From Mytilus trossulus (Eukaryota; Mollusca; Bivalvia; Mytilida; Mytilidae): a stretch of 64,000 bases of DNA. Of this stretch, positions 1 through 12,142 are shown one piece after another. The notes below the pieces were generated by a model. The model ran no database searches, had not been told where the DNA came from, and saw nothing but the letters and a program-made list of their open reading frames with translations. Location of the stretch: NCBI RefSeq assembly GCF_036588685.1, contig NC_086379.1:13873862-13937861 (forward strand), read 5' to 3'. Every line of letters begins with the position of its first letter. The first letter of the stretch is position 1. Made by a program: the position numbers and the translations under genes.

Positions 1-1281
1 AGTTTACTGTTACATCATGGTCCATGAACGGCGAGTTGGTGCCTTCAAACTTGATTAACCCCGCCAAAACCTAGGACACTGTTTCAACATCACAAAACCA
101 GAACACACTACACAATACGGTTAACAAATAACAACTATGACCAATTGCAACAAACATCAACAATTCAATAAAAGTCTCCTGACTTGGGACAGGCACACAT
201 ATAATATGGCGGGGTTAATCAATTGTTTTTCGTTTCTAAATTTGGACCATAAAATGTCCGTTGGTTTTATTGTTTGAATTGTTTTAAATTTATCATTTCG
301 GGGCCTTTTGTAGCTGACTATCGTTATGGTCTTTGCGCATTGTTGAATACCGTACGGTGACCTATAGGTTTACATTGTTGTGTCATCAAGGTTCCTTGTG
401 GAAAGTTGCCTCATTGACAATCATTTTAATGTTATTTTTATATTGAATGTGGCGCTTTTAAGATATGAACGTTTAGCTACAACTGTAGTATTATCAGAAT
501 AAGAATCTTGATTCATCTCTGGTTAAGCATGATTAATGACGAAAAATATTATACAGGCATATATACGTGTATGTACCACAAGAAACTCATAAAACACATG
601 AATTATATTAGTCTCTGTATTTAATCAACTGCATATGTTAGATATTATATTTCTTTAAGAATTACTAACATTATGACTATGATTTTTTTTCTCATAGGCA
701 AGGAGCATATGACAACCTCCTTCTTACATTACATTCACGCCACTAAAATCAAGAGAGATTGATATAACATTTGGAACAGTGTCAAGGCAATGTTACTGAC
801 GCAAGTTTGAAGGGTCATGTAAATTCCATAATTTTTTTAATGCTTCGCACCCCTGAAGTCCTACCATGCCTCTGTCCTGGACATTCTGGGGGTCATAAGG
901 GATACCCCTTATCATAAATTGTGTCCACACTGTATTGGATGCTTAGCTACGCCCCTGTTTATTGCATTAAAAAAAAATATGTTTTACTGTTGATTTTCAA
1001 AGAATATTTTTGCTACTCACATGCCTCAGGCAAAATTTTCTTGAATGATTTTTCTCTTGCAAATTTTTTTTTAAGTTCTCACTATTAATTTTGCAGTTAG
1101 GTTTGATCTTGATTTAGCAGAAACTTTTGACGACATGACAATTCAGAAGTGCACAGTATAGGCGTTTAAATGATGTCTAATATAGCCGCATATAAGGTTG
1201 GTGCACTTTAGTAGCTAACTAAAAGTATGTTTAACATTTTCCAGAATATGAGAAATGATATGCATGCTTATCGTCACTTAC
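1..1281. other. Probable intron 3 of MACPF-ApeC copy 1
   Basis: No exon 4-like sequence (HVIVEVETG) is found. The first 430 bp resemble dispersed mussel repeats (GACTTGGGACAGGCACACAT; GGCGGGGTTAA). Confidence 0.5.
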
Positions 1282-1481
1282 TGTCCCCCAGTCCTTTATA
1301 AAGTTGCTATAGATTGTGGGATCGTATGACGTTGGCAGGCTACAGGCTGCTGCTATAAACTCATCATTTAGTTTGTGTAAAGATGGATACACTGGAGGCA
1401 TGACATAACGACTCCTACCTTGGTTACAGATAGTTATCTGATCAACAGATATTCCATTTGGTATGGCAGCTCTATGGAGAG
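1282..1481 (-). CDS. Copy 1 exon 3: central MACPF
   Basis: 200 nt with acceptor ACATTCCAG and donor GTAAGT. It is open in the frame homologous to copy 2 and ends at WGT of the MACPF signature. Confidence 0.85.
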
Positions 1482-3173
1482 CTGGAATGTAAACAGCACA
1501 GAAGTCAAATTGCACAAAGTACAAGTGTATAATGACGAGAACATAATTTTAATCGTTTTGAATATAATGTAACTACTAATTTATCGATTCCTAACCAAGA
1601 GATAATCGAATATTGTCTCAATTCGAAAACTTATTAGATAGAGGTCGTCAAGTTATTAGAGAACAACACATTTTCGGCCAAATTTTTCTTTAAATCTTAA
1701 CATGCTTAAGTTTGATGAAGATTTCCTAATCGTGTAATTTCCATTTCTTTGAACCAATATTGCCTACATATAGAGTATATAACTCTGAGTTAATACGATT
1801 CCACTTCGATTTCCACTTTGATAGTGCGCTACTGCTATCAAAACAGATTTTACATCAAGGGCTCCAGGCAACGAACACGTCGAAAGCATTGAATTCCATC
1901 AAAAGGACATCGATAGCTCTGGTTTACCGTTTTGGAAAATCTGTTTCACCGATGACTAAGGCTATGTGACACTAGTCATATATCGTTAACTTTTTATCAA
2001 TTGTTTGAACAACACAACGGTTGCCAACTAATGAGCTGGACCTGATTACCTTTCAAAAGCATCGGATTGAATCCTAATTTTGTGTTAGGGTTGGTACTGT
2101 TTACGTTTTATTTTGTTGTTTATTTTGTCGTCGTTTTTCTTTTATACCATTATGTTGTATGTTTTGATGAACGTGTTAATTTTGAGATCGCCTTTTGTTA
2201 TCTCCTCTCCACTTTAGTAACTACACAGCAATGTCGATTATTAGAAATAAACTTAATTTCACCGAGTTTTCTTTTCGTATAATCTTGAGAGACAGCCACC
2301 AATCATGTGGTAGTGGGATGACAAACATACCATACGGAATTTCTTAGGAATGAAATTATCAATTCCTCTCGATTCATTGCCGTGACAGACCCATACTGTA
2401 ACAGTTATGGATTATTTTGCACAAACAAACATCAAGTACGGATTGATCTTGTCAAAATCGTTAAAATAATTTCGAAATATATATTAAACTAATTTATGTA
2501 AGTTTATTTACAGATCCAGCCATAAATGCATACGGACGAATCAGCATGTCACCGTCACCTACAAATTATGTCAATACTTAGTCTATATAAACATATATTT
2601 AGATCACTACAAGCTACACAATCTAAATACAAACAGGCGTCGATGCTTCTGAATTAGTAGTGTTTACGTAAGAATTGTTCAACTTTCACTTGTAAAAAAA
2701 TATATTAGTTCATTTAAATATTTTGGAACACATTTCGTGAGTCAATAGTTCGATGTACTATTGATAATATTGCTTGCACATCACATGCAATACTTTTCCG
2801 CAAAAAAATATTGGAAATCGGCCTTTAATTGTTTGGTTCTTAATTTGCAAACTTATATCTTACCGCTTGTTATATAATCTCGAAGAAGGTACTCTTGCTT
2901 AGTTTTCGCATCACTGAAATATTCGTATGTTGTGTGATTGGTGCAGAAGGTAACATTGTCCACTCGAATCAGGAAGTTTCTGTTTGTATCATCAATTTGA
3001 AGTATCTGTCTAGTTGGTTTGACACCAGGGTCAAGGCCAGACGTAGAGAAACGCCCACCTTCTGGGTTTGCTCTCAGAAGATCGTATCCTAATCCAAGTA
3101 ATTTGGAGTCGTCTAAAGTGTTACAGGAACCGGTCGGTAGTAACAGACTTAAAGTTGTGAAAATCAAAAACAT
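1282..3173 (-). CDS. MACPF-ApeC protein copy 1, 5' part only, probably disrupted
   Basis: Coding exons 3173-2864, 2558-2512 and 1481-1282 correspond to exons 1-3 of copy 2: signal peptide, MACPF start, and the signature up to YSNFIKDWGT. Exon 4 onward is expected left of position 1; nothing like it is seen at 1-1281, which fits an intron of 2 kb as in copy 2. Exon 1 is very close to copy 2 (about 12 differences in 104 residues by eye), while exon 3 is much more diverged. Exon 2 is 47 nt rather than 48: one G is missing at the donor, so the usable GT is one base early. That would shift the frame and meet a stop 16 codons into exon 3. This makes the copy a likely pseudogene unless the base is a sequencing or assembly error. 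Confidence 0.8.
2512..2558 (-). CDS. Copy 1 exon 2, one base short at its donor
   Basis: Encodes GDGDMLIRPYAFMAGS. Copies 2 and 3 read TG|GTAAAT at the exon end; here only T|GTAAAT remains. The exon is 47 nt, which breaks phase with exon 3. Confidence 0.8.
2864..3173 (-). CDS. Copy 1 exon 1: signal peptide and MACPF N-terminus
   Basis: Starts 3 nt after acceptor TTTCCTGTAG. Contains the hydrophobic leader and LGLGYDLLRANP, is open to a GTAAGA donor in phase 1, and is exactly the length of copy 2 exon 1 (310 nt). Confidence 0.87.
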
Positions 3174-3803
3174 TCTCTACAGGAAATAACATTTGTTATA
3201 TCATAAATATCAGTAAAATAGATGTGGAGTACCCAACCAGCAGGATTTTTTGGTTTGCATAATCGTAGTTTGAAAATCACTTAGTTTAAAGTTGGGTGGC
3301 TGCTTATTCCGTGTTAATATCTCGTTATTGTAAAAGACTTGACGTTTAAGATACCCTTTTCAATGTATCTGTCATATATTATATTCCATGTTGTTATTTA
3401 TTCTTTTGACTAAAAAAGGATATAAGAGTTCCTCATTTAATGATTCATGAAAACCGACATTAACTTGTCTTTTGAAGGAGACACAACATTGGAAATAAGA
3501 TCATTTCAGGACCATAATGGCGTAGCTAAGTACCGATCTCTCTCACTTTATTATAGATTATTACTAAACTGCGACAGCAACAGGACGGGTGCATGTGCTC
3601 ATTGCAATAATTTGTCAGTCCTTATTTGACGACCTTTAGATTTTTTAATTCATGGATATCTTTAATATGTTATAGCTCTCGATCTTGGTATCCTCGACAG
3701 TTACGATTTTCCTCCTCAATATGCATTCTCTGCTAGACGCACATTAGTTAATCAATACTAAATGAAAGTTTTTAGACAAGCAGCAGAATAGTAATTCACT
3801 CAC

Positions 3804-3910
3804 CTTTCAGGAAGTGGGTCTTGAATGAAGTCCACTATGACGTAATGTTAGACACACATTATTACAGATAAAAACTAGATTGTCATAAATAATGTATGGA
3901 GAGATAAGAA
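3804..3910 (-). other. Copy 1 non-coding leader exon (5' end approximate)
   Basis: Donor CTGAAAG|GTGAGT lies 0.6 kb upstream of exon 1, as in copy 2 (0.7 kb). A TATATA stretch at 3938-3944 would be placed about right for a TATA box, but this is weak support. The upstream boundary is a guess. Confidence 0.45.
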
Positions 3911-4037
3911 ACAAATCTTGATATTAAGAACACAGGATATATAAACTGCAAAACCAGATAAATTCGGCTACTTTGTAGATATTTTTCGTTTGTTTTTATT
4001 TCTGCAGATACACCACTGTATCGTGTAAAATGTTAAA

Positions 4038-4155
4038 TCACAAAATCACTGAACTCAAAGGAAATCAAATCGGAAAGTCCCTAATCATGGCAAAATTCAA
4101 CAAAACACATCAAAAACGAATGGACTACAACTGTCATATTCCTAACTTGGTGTAA
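4038..4155 (+). repeat. Dispersed repeat B
   Basis: CAAAATCACTGAACTCAAAG to TCATATTCCTAACTTGGT. An inverted copy lies at 24830-24955; weaker relatives are at 13760-13890 and 42735-42830. Confidence 0.7.
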
Positions 4156-4736
4156 GGGAAAGATTGGGCTCCCAAACCATGTTTATTTCTAGATCTGTTT
4201 GTAATTGTTCTCTGTGAAATGTTAAATGTAAAAAAGGTACAATGTATGTCTTGACAAATGGAAAGAAAACATGTGAAAAAAGGAATGCTGTTGATTTACA
4301 TTCATACTCGACAATGTGTTTTACTTGTCTTAATAATCCTCAAACTATTGATTTGGCATTTTAGCAAAAGTTTAAGTGCTAATTCAAATGGTTTAACTAT
4401 ACATCCTCCTATTTAGACATATATTTTGGTTAATACCTTCAAAATTTTGCGTTAAAAGTAATAAAACTTTTTCTCTTTGTAAAGTTTTGAGACTTCTCAT
4501 GCTCCGTTGGTTGTTTCCTGACAACTTAATGTTTTCATAATCAAAATTTTTTTTTTAAATATGTTCATTTCCGATACGAAGTAAATTAATTTTCTATTGA
4601 CAAATAACTTCCACACTGTATCATTCAATTGTTCGTTTTTGTGCCGATTCAACATGTTAGGATTGATATGTTTTAATCATCGGTTTGATGAGCAATGCTC
4701 TAAAAAAAGAATTTTGGTGTGTTTTTTCTTATAATA

Positions 4737-4754
4737 CCCCCCCCCCCCCCCCCC
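4737..4754. repeat. Poly(C) run of 18
   Basis: A pure C tract in AT-rich DNA. A similar run of about 16 C followed by A8 lies at 43712-43735. Confidence 0.9.
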
Positions 4755-6750
4755 TTGACAGTCAAAGTCAAATTGCTGTGTATATCTAAAATTGTTATTC
4801 CAGGAATATTTTAAATTTTGGGAGTCCACTAATGCTGATGTCTTCACTTATCCGTGACCCAAAGAACTAGAATTTATCAATTTTATTTCAGATTTAAACA
4901 AATAAAAACATTCCTATCTTACTACACAATTATAGTGCTGCGAATACAAATAAGAGGGTGTGTATCACCGACTTCAAGGAGTTGATGAAGTTCGCCTGAT
5001 GGTATTGCTTTACGAATAGATCTCTATCCCACATCTTGTAACAAAATTTAGAAAACAACCAGATACTTCAGATAGTATCCGGATACTTTCCATGCTAGTG
5101 ATTCACTTTTTTGTTCCCAGTGTATTCAGACCAGATTATTGTCCACGCCTTTTGACTGGACTGGTAGTATTGTCTGCAAGCACAAATCGTAGAAAAAGAC
5201 ACACATATATATAATTCGAATACAGACGAAGAACTCCAAAACATGATAGAAACATCTGACAATAACAACATTAAGAAATAAAATCACTGCTTTTTCAAAA
5301 GAATTTTAAACAAAATCCTTGTACTATATGGCATGCACGGATATTTATGTTACTTTGGATGTTTGGATTCCGACAAAAAACGAATAATCAATGTGCTAAA
5401 TATTTCCCAAAAAGGATTTCCATCGTCTGATTGTTGACATACGTGAAGACTTCTTGTTCACATGAAGGCTGTGTCATGTACAATTTTATATTCTTTTGGA
5501 AAATTGCTACTGCTTTTTAATTCAATAATTGTCAAAAGCGTACGCTTCAGCAAAACATAATTCGCCATTCACCATGAAGAATCAAATGTAGGATGTAGAT
5601 TAATTTCAACTCCTGACGCCATTCAAATAACTTGCAATTAAAAGTTTAAACACTACTGTCAGGAATTGAAACTGATATAATAATTGATATAATAACTATA
5701 GGATATATAGATTAAGACTAAATATTACATACAGCTGATTCCACAGTTACCAGTGAGATGCAGTCCTTAGGATAAAGCTTTGGAACTTCAACGGCAAAGT
5801 GTTATGAGTCTTCGCAATAGCTGAATTTAAAATTAATAGCAGCTTTTTTTTGTTAAACTATTTCATCTTGACTTTACATTACGAATCGTCATAAGATAAG
5901 ATATAAATATATAATTGACAATCAAAATTCCAGTTGCTATAGTGAATCTTACTCGGAAGTGCGAGGATGTCCAACTAGAAGGAAAAAAAGAAATAGGCAC
6001 CATTAAATTGAGAATGGGAATGGGGATATGTCAAAGAAACAACAACGTGAATCCCACCAAATAGCATACATCAGCCGAAGTTAACCAAACATGTCGTATT
6101 TACCTAACGGTTTTGCTGCATTTGAAGATACGATGTTTATATATTTTCAGTTTTTAATATTTTTTTTAAACATATATTGAAGAGGTTTAAGAACACAACG
6201 TGGATCTTAAGGTCGACTTAAGTCATCACATTTCCTGGGACACATTATTTAACGTACAATGATAAAGACCGTGATATAGACGTTGAGTATGCTGTGCACA
6301 GAATTTGGCTCATACAAATTTTACATCATGTGGAAGTTTGCGTGATGATGTAAGACTTATCTAAGTCACCATGCAATTACTTAAGAAAAAGAGGATAAAA
6401 ACAATGCCAAATTCAGATATATAAAGTCAGAAATATTCGGGAAATTATTTCTTACAAATATATTAGGTAGAACTCATTGAGAATAGATGCAGCTCTGACT
6501 ATGAATGTTTAAACCAAGAGATGACCAATGCAAAGCCTGGTGTTTTGAAAATTTTGTGTTCTTTGCACGGATTCTTGTATAGTAACTCTTTCTGATGGGT
6601 CCATAGTCTGATTTCCGTTTAAAATAAGTATCTACGGCGATGTTGTGACCGAACCCAAAAATTTAGATACGATCAGTGTAAAATAATTATCCTTTAAATA
6701 AACTGATCCTAAAAGGCTGCAAGTTAAACACTATGAATACATCTTTAAAT

Positions 6751-6930
6751 AATGTATTTATTAAAGTTGTACAAAATCGAACATGTAAAATGTTGTTTGT
6801 TTATAGTTAACACGTGTTCGGTTAATTATAGTAAGGTCGGTTCGATTGGGATATTGAGTTCATAAACGAGTGCAATCATGTGGTTTAAAGTCATTCGAGC
6901 CATTGCAGTCAAAGTATACAGTAGCATTTT
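6751..6930 (+). repeat. Left copy of a 180-bp direct repeat flanking the minisatellite
   Basis: Nearly the same sequence recurs at 10941-11123 (shared blocks include GAACATGTAAAATGTTGTTT and AGTAAGGTCGGTTCGATTGG). The two copies bracket the minisatellite in the same orientation. Confidence 0.85.
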
Positions 6931-7824
6931 ATTAGTTTCTCTCCAACTTGTACTTTTCGTAATATGCCAAGTTCTAAACGTGAAGAAAGTCACATCTATG
7001 ACATTATGATACTGACATAACAGATAGAGACATGTTAATCGAAGTGGCAGACCTTTGAACAATTTCTTAAGCGGAACAAGTTTATAACGATTGCTGATAA
7101 GTCACCAACAGGATATGATACAGTCAAAGATACCTGCCAGACGAGCTTGCTTGGGTTCCCGATGATGAGAAGAAAATTGATCCGCTGTAGCACGGACCTT
7201 GACGCACAAGACTTAAAGTAACAAGAGCGTTTTAAAGATTAAGGTAATAAGTATTGTTTACATAAGGTATGGTTTCGGTCATCATATTGAATATAAAATT
7301 TTATTTTATGAAATGAATATTAAGATACATTTGTACAATTCAGTACATGCCATTTGAATATGAAAAATAATCCCTCTTCATGATCTATTTAGGGAAATGA
7401 GAAGAACATACATATTTGAAAGATAATGATACACATTCATTTGTTTGAGACACCATTGTTAATGGTTATTCTATCCCGTTTATCACGACTCAACCAGTTA
7501 TACTGTTACATTTAACAAGGACTATACAAAAATGCTGAATTTGTTTCAGAAGCTAATCCAGAGAAAGGATTTGTAGTTTAACAACACGTTTGGAAATAAA
7601 TAATTCAGTTCTAAGACTTCTTTTCATGGTATTCAGTTCAGTATACATCCGATTTTTGATAAGTATAAACTGTTAAAAAAGTTAAAACAAGGATAAAAAG
7701 ATATCTGACATGTGCAGCTAAAACTATATAGTTTCAATTTGATTAATGTTGCCTAATTTAACACTCGGATTGATACTAGTAGATTTATTATTGGTTTAGG
7801 ACTTTTTGAGTAACTATTTGTCTT

Positions 7825-10545
7825 AATCGCTGGGCTGATTGATTGTTAAATCTACTGATAGTTATATTAAGTCACTGGGTTATTAATCATTTAATCCACT
7901 GGACAGGTTGTTATTAAAGCCGCTGGATTAGTTGTTAGTGAAGCCACTGGGAATGTCGTAATATAAGCAACTTGGCTGATAGTTGTTCAAACCGCTGGAC
8001 ATGTTGTTGCTGAAACTACTGGGCGGCTTTTATTGAAGCCACTATTAGTGTTTTTATTGAAGTGTAATTAAAAATCACTGGGCAAAAACTTAATCAAGCG
8101 TCTGGGCATGTTGTTGTTGACGCAACTGGGCGTGTTGTTATTGACACCACTGGGCGTGTTGTTATTGACGCCACTGGGCGTGTTGTTATTGACACCACTG
8201 GCGTGTTGTTATTGACGCCACTGGGTGTGTTGTTATTGACGCCACTGGGCGTGTTGTTATTGACGCCACTGGGCGTGCTATTATTGACGCCTCTTTGCGT
8301 GTTATTGACGCCAATTGGCGTGTTGTTATTGACACCACTGGGCGTGTTGTTATTGACACCACTGGGCTTGTTGTTATTGACGCCATTGGGCGTGCTATTG
8401 TTAAGGCCTCTTTGCGTGTTATTGACGCCACTGGGCGTGTTGTTATTGACGTCACTGGGCTTGTTGTTATTGACTCCCCTGGGCGTGTTATTATTGACGC
8501 CTCTTGGCGTAATATTGACACCACTGGTCGTGTTGTTATTGACGCCACTGGGCGAGTTATTATTGACGAGTCTTGGCGTGTTATTATTGATGCCACTAGG
8601 CGTGTTTTTTATTGTCACAACTGGGCGTGTTGTTATTAATGCCACTGGGCGTATTATTATTGACGCCACTGGGCGTGTTGTTATTGGCGCCACTAGGCGG
8701 AATGTTATAAACGCCACTTGGTAGGTTGTTATTGATGCAACTGGGCTTGTTGTTATTTAAGCCACTGGGCAAGTTGTTTGTAAAGACACTGGGAATGTTG
8801 TTATAGACGCCACTTGGCAAGTCGGTATTGGAGACATTGGGCAGGTTGTTTGAATAACCACTTGGCAAGTTGACGCAGCTGGGCGTAATGTTTTTGAAGG
8901 CACAAGGCTGATTGTTAATTAAGCCACTTGGCATGTTGTTATTGACTCCATTCGGCATGTTGTTATTTACGTCACTGGACATGTTGTTATTGAAACAACT
9001 GGGCAAAATTATTATTAATGTCGAGGGAAAGGATGGTGTTGAAGTCACTGGGCATGTCGTAATTAAAGTCAATAGTTTTTTAAACCACTGGGCATTTATT
9101 ATAATCGCCACTTGGTAGGCTGTTGTTTTAGACGCCACTGGGCGGGTTGGTATTGAAGCCGCTGGACAGGTTGTTTTTTAAAGACTGTGGGCAGTCTGTT
9201 GGTGAGGACACTTGGCTTGTTCTTATTGACGCCCATGGGCAGGTCGTTGTTGACGCCACTAGGCAGGTTGTTGAATCCATCGGGCGTGTTGTTATTGAAG
9301 AAACTGGGCAATTTGTAATTCAAGCAAATGGGCTGATAGTTAATTAACCCAATGGACATGTTATATTGACGCAACTGGACATATTATTAATAATACATAT
9401 GGGCATGATGTTGTTGAAGCCACTAGGCATGTCGTTATAAAAGATATGGGCTGGTAGTTATATTAAGCCACTGGGCATGTTATAAATGCCAATGCGCAGG
9501 TTGGTATTGTGGCCACTGAGCAGGTTAACGTTGGTTGTAAAGCCAATGAGCCGGTTGTTTTCGAAAAAACCTGGGCAGGTTATTACTGACATCAGTGGGC
9601 AGACACTTGACTGGTTGTTGTTGAAGCCACTCGGCATTTAGTAATTGAAGCGACTAGGCTGATAGTTATAGTGATTTAAGCCACTCGTTATGTTGTTATT
9701 GACGCCATTGGCCAGATTGTTATTGAAGATAATGGACTTGTAGTTATTGAAAACTCTTAGGTAGTTGTTGTTGAAGACACTAGGCCTGGTGTTGAGGACA
9801 TTGGGTTAGTAGATCTTGAAGACACTGAGCTTGGTGTTGAGGACATTGGGAAAAATTGGTAGATCTTGAAAACACTGAGCTTGGTGTTGAGGACATTGGG
9901 TTGGTATATATTGAAGACACTTGCAGTGACTTGGCTTGTTGTTGTTGAAGCCACTGGACAGGTTGTTATTACAAACACTTGGCTATTATTCAAGACACGG
10001 GGCATGTTGATGTTGAAAACACTGGGTAGGTTGTTGTTGAAGACACTTGGCAGGTTTGTTGTTGAAGCCTCTGTGTATGTTGTCATTGAAGACACTGTTG
10101 GTTGTTTTTGAAGACATTGGGCAGGTCTTTTAGTTATTTGAAGACAATGGGCTTGTTGTTATTGAAGACACTGAGCTGGTTGTTGAAATTCTCGGCTGGT
10201 TGTTAATGATACTGGGCTGGTTGTTGTTGAAGACACATGATCAGTTTTTGTATACGCCACTGGATAACACCGGGCAAGTTTAATTAAAGGCACTTGGCTG
10301 GTTGTTATTGCAGACACTGGGTTATGTTATTATTGAGGACACTGGACTGGTTGTTGTTAAAAACACTGGACATGTTGTTATTACAAACACTGGGCTGGTT
10401 GTTGTTGAAGACTCTGGGCAGATGGCTGTTGATGAAGCAATCAGGCTGTTTACTATTTAAGTAACTTAGCATATTATTATTTATCACTAGCCTAAGGGCG
10501 AATGTTTAGGCAATACGGATTGTTATTGAAGCTATAAGGCTGAAT
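7825..10545. repeat. 24-bp minisatellite, about 2.7 kb
   Basis: The core (about 8100-8760) is built of units like GTTGTTATTGACGCCACTGGGCGT, nearly identical from copy to copy. Towards both sides the units degrade (GAAGACACTGGGCAGGTTGT types). The plus strand is rich in G and T. Because 24 is a multiple of three, long spurious frames open on both strands (VVIDATGR, LLLTPLGV, NNNTPSGV repeats); none is taken as a gene. Confidence 0.93.
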
Positions 10546-10846
10546 TTCAGACATGTATATTGGTATATTATTTAACAAAATAAATTTCCTTAAATATTTA
10601 TATTAAAGATGCTGACATACACCTTGATTAATATCTAATTTAGAATAACATTCACCTAGTAGTCAAATGTTCATAAGTTTCGAATGATTCGATTCGTATA
10701 CAAGAGCCAGTGATATCACCTGTACTTCTGATAAGATTTTTCTGAAGCATAACAGGTTAAAATCGGACAGAGGACAGTTATCTGTTCATCGAAATTAGGA
10801 AGTTAAAATAAATGTGCAATGCTATTTCTGTTCTATGTGTTTCGAG

Positions 10847-10940
10847 AGCACTTGTCTCTGCAAGTGGCGTCTCCCATGTAAAAGTTTGTGTTTATTTGAT
10901 AAATATTTTATGTTCGTTTGAGTTTACGAATTAGAATTTA
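10847..10940 (+). repeat. 94-bp direct repeat, left copy
   Basis: Matches 13288-13382 almost perfectly (AGCACTTGTCTCTGCAAGTG through GTTCGTTTGAGTTTACGAAT). The pair encloses the Helitron-like and 530-bp tandem block. Confidence 0.85.
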
Positions 10941-11123
10941 AATGTATTTATCAAAGTTGTACAAAAAACGAACATGTAAAATGTTGTTTGTTTATAGGTA
11001 ATATACGTGTTCGGTTAATTATAGTAAGGTCGGTTCGATTGGGATATTGAGTTCATGCACGAGTGAACTCATTTGGTTAAAAGGCATTCGATCCATTGCA
11101 GTCAAAGTGTACAGTAGCATTTT
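10941..11123 (+). repeat. Right copy of the 180-bp direct repeat
   Basis: Pairs with 6751-6930 and continues directly from the repeat at 10847-10940. Confidence 0.85.
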
Positions 11124-11262
11124 GCAAAATAAATAATATTATTAATCATATTATTTATTTTCAGATTTGTGGACCACAAGTATGGGGAAACCAGTACAAG
11201 TTGCTTAATAGCTATATGTTTATATGAACTTTCAACAATATTATACTCATATTTATAATAAA

Positions 11263-11289
11263 CTAGAACACACCCGTGCTATCACGGGT
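11263..11289 (-). mobile_element. Helitron-like 3' terminus
   Basis: The minus strand has a perfect 7-bp stem hairpin (ACCCGTG-ATAG-CACGGGT) followed 5 nt later by CTAG and then T. A hairpin shortly before CTRR, with insertion next to T, is the Helitron/Helentron 3' end pattern. The body would lie at higher coordinates; no Rep/helicase coding is seen, so it would be non-autonomous. Confidence 0.45.
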
Positions 11290-12142
11290 CCGTGACTGAA
11301 TTAAAGTATATAAGTATGTGCAAGCCTTATTTTAGTATTAGAATTGTCATCTGATAAAGTCATGTCGATTATAAGATGCACAGTTTTTCTCTGCTTTCAT
11401 ATCTTTCTGTTTGAACCCGTCAAACTGGAACTTATCAAATATCGATAATATTATTGAATATCTCATTTGACCAAAATATCACTTGGTGTAAATTAACCAG
11501 TTATCAGAATTGACGAACAGACGCCATTGATGCCTTGATTTGTATTTCAGTACAACAAATAACAAACACTGATTTTGTTTGGATATTGAATTGTCATGGC
11601 AACATTTAATCAAAATTCATTCATAAAACAACAACAACTGTTACAACAACAGTACACAACCAAATTATTTGTCAATCAATAAGATGTTGATGACGATTGA
11701 ACTAATCATTGTATCACAGCTGGGCGATCCAAAGCTGGTGTACTGAAGGGCGGTTCATTCAGCAATATTTCAGAATTAGAAGCTGGGCTATCCATAGTCT
11801 GCATAAAATGAAGTAAATTACGCTCCGGTTGTGTGACTGCTTCAGCATGTTACCATGACGGATATGTGTTTGAAGACTGGAGCATCTGAAAAATAAATAA
11901 AACGAGCAGCAAACAAAGTTCAATTCTTAAGGGTGGGAGAGGATGGGTCTTAATTTTTTAACGTCCTCTCCGTTCGGTTTTCAAGGTAAAAGAGACCGTT
12001 AAATTGCACGGACTTTTACTACTCGGCTGTCACATGCTCAAATTATCATAATAAGAGTAAAGGACGACTCGATTTGTCGAGTCTCAATACATGTATATGT
12101 TAATTCGATAAATTAATTCAATTTTAATTTAATTAAATTCTA

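Larger units (their letters stand above)
3911..6750. other. Intergenic DNA upstream of copy 1
   Basis: AT-rich with repeat B, a poly(C) run and short repeat scraps (GAGAATGGGAATGGGGATAT at about 6010). No coding signal seen. Confidence 0.5.

Noticed and set aside
1..1281. Searched for exon 4 of MACPF-ApeC copy 1
   Set aside because: No HVIVEVETG-like sequence in any frame; the exon is probably left of the window.
8100..8760. Possible CRISPR-like array
   Set aside because: The repeats are contiguous with no unique spacers, and the genome is animal.
8094..9138. Long open frames on both strands with octapeptide-like repeats (NNNTPSGV, VVIDATGR, LLLTPLGV)
   Set aside because: They follow from a 24-bp tandem repeat whose period is a multiple of three. 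Several frames are open at once on both strands and none has splice, start or conservation support.
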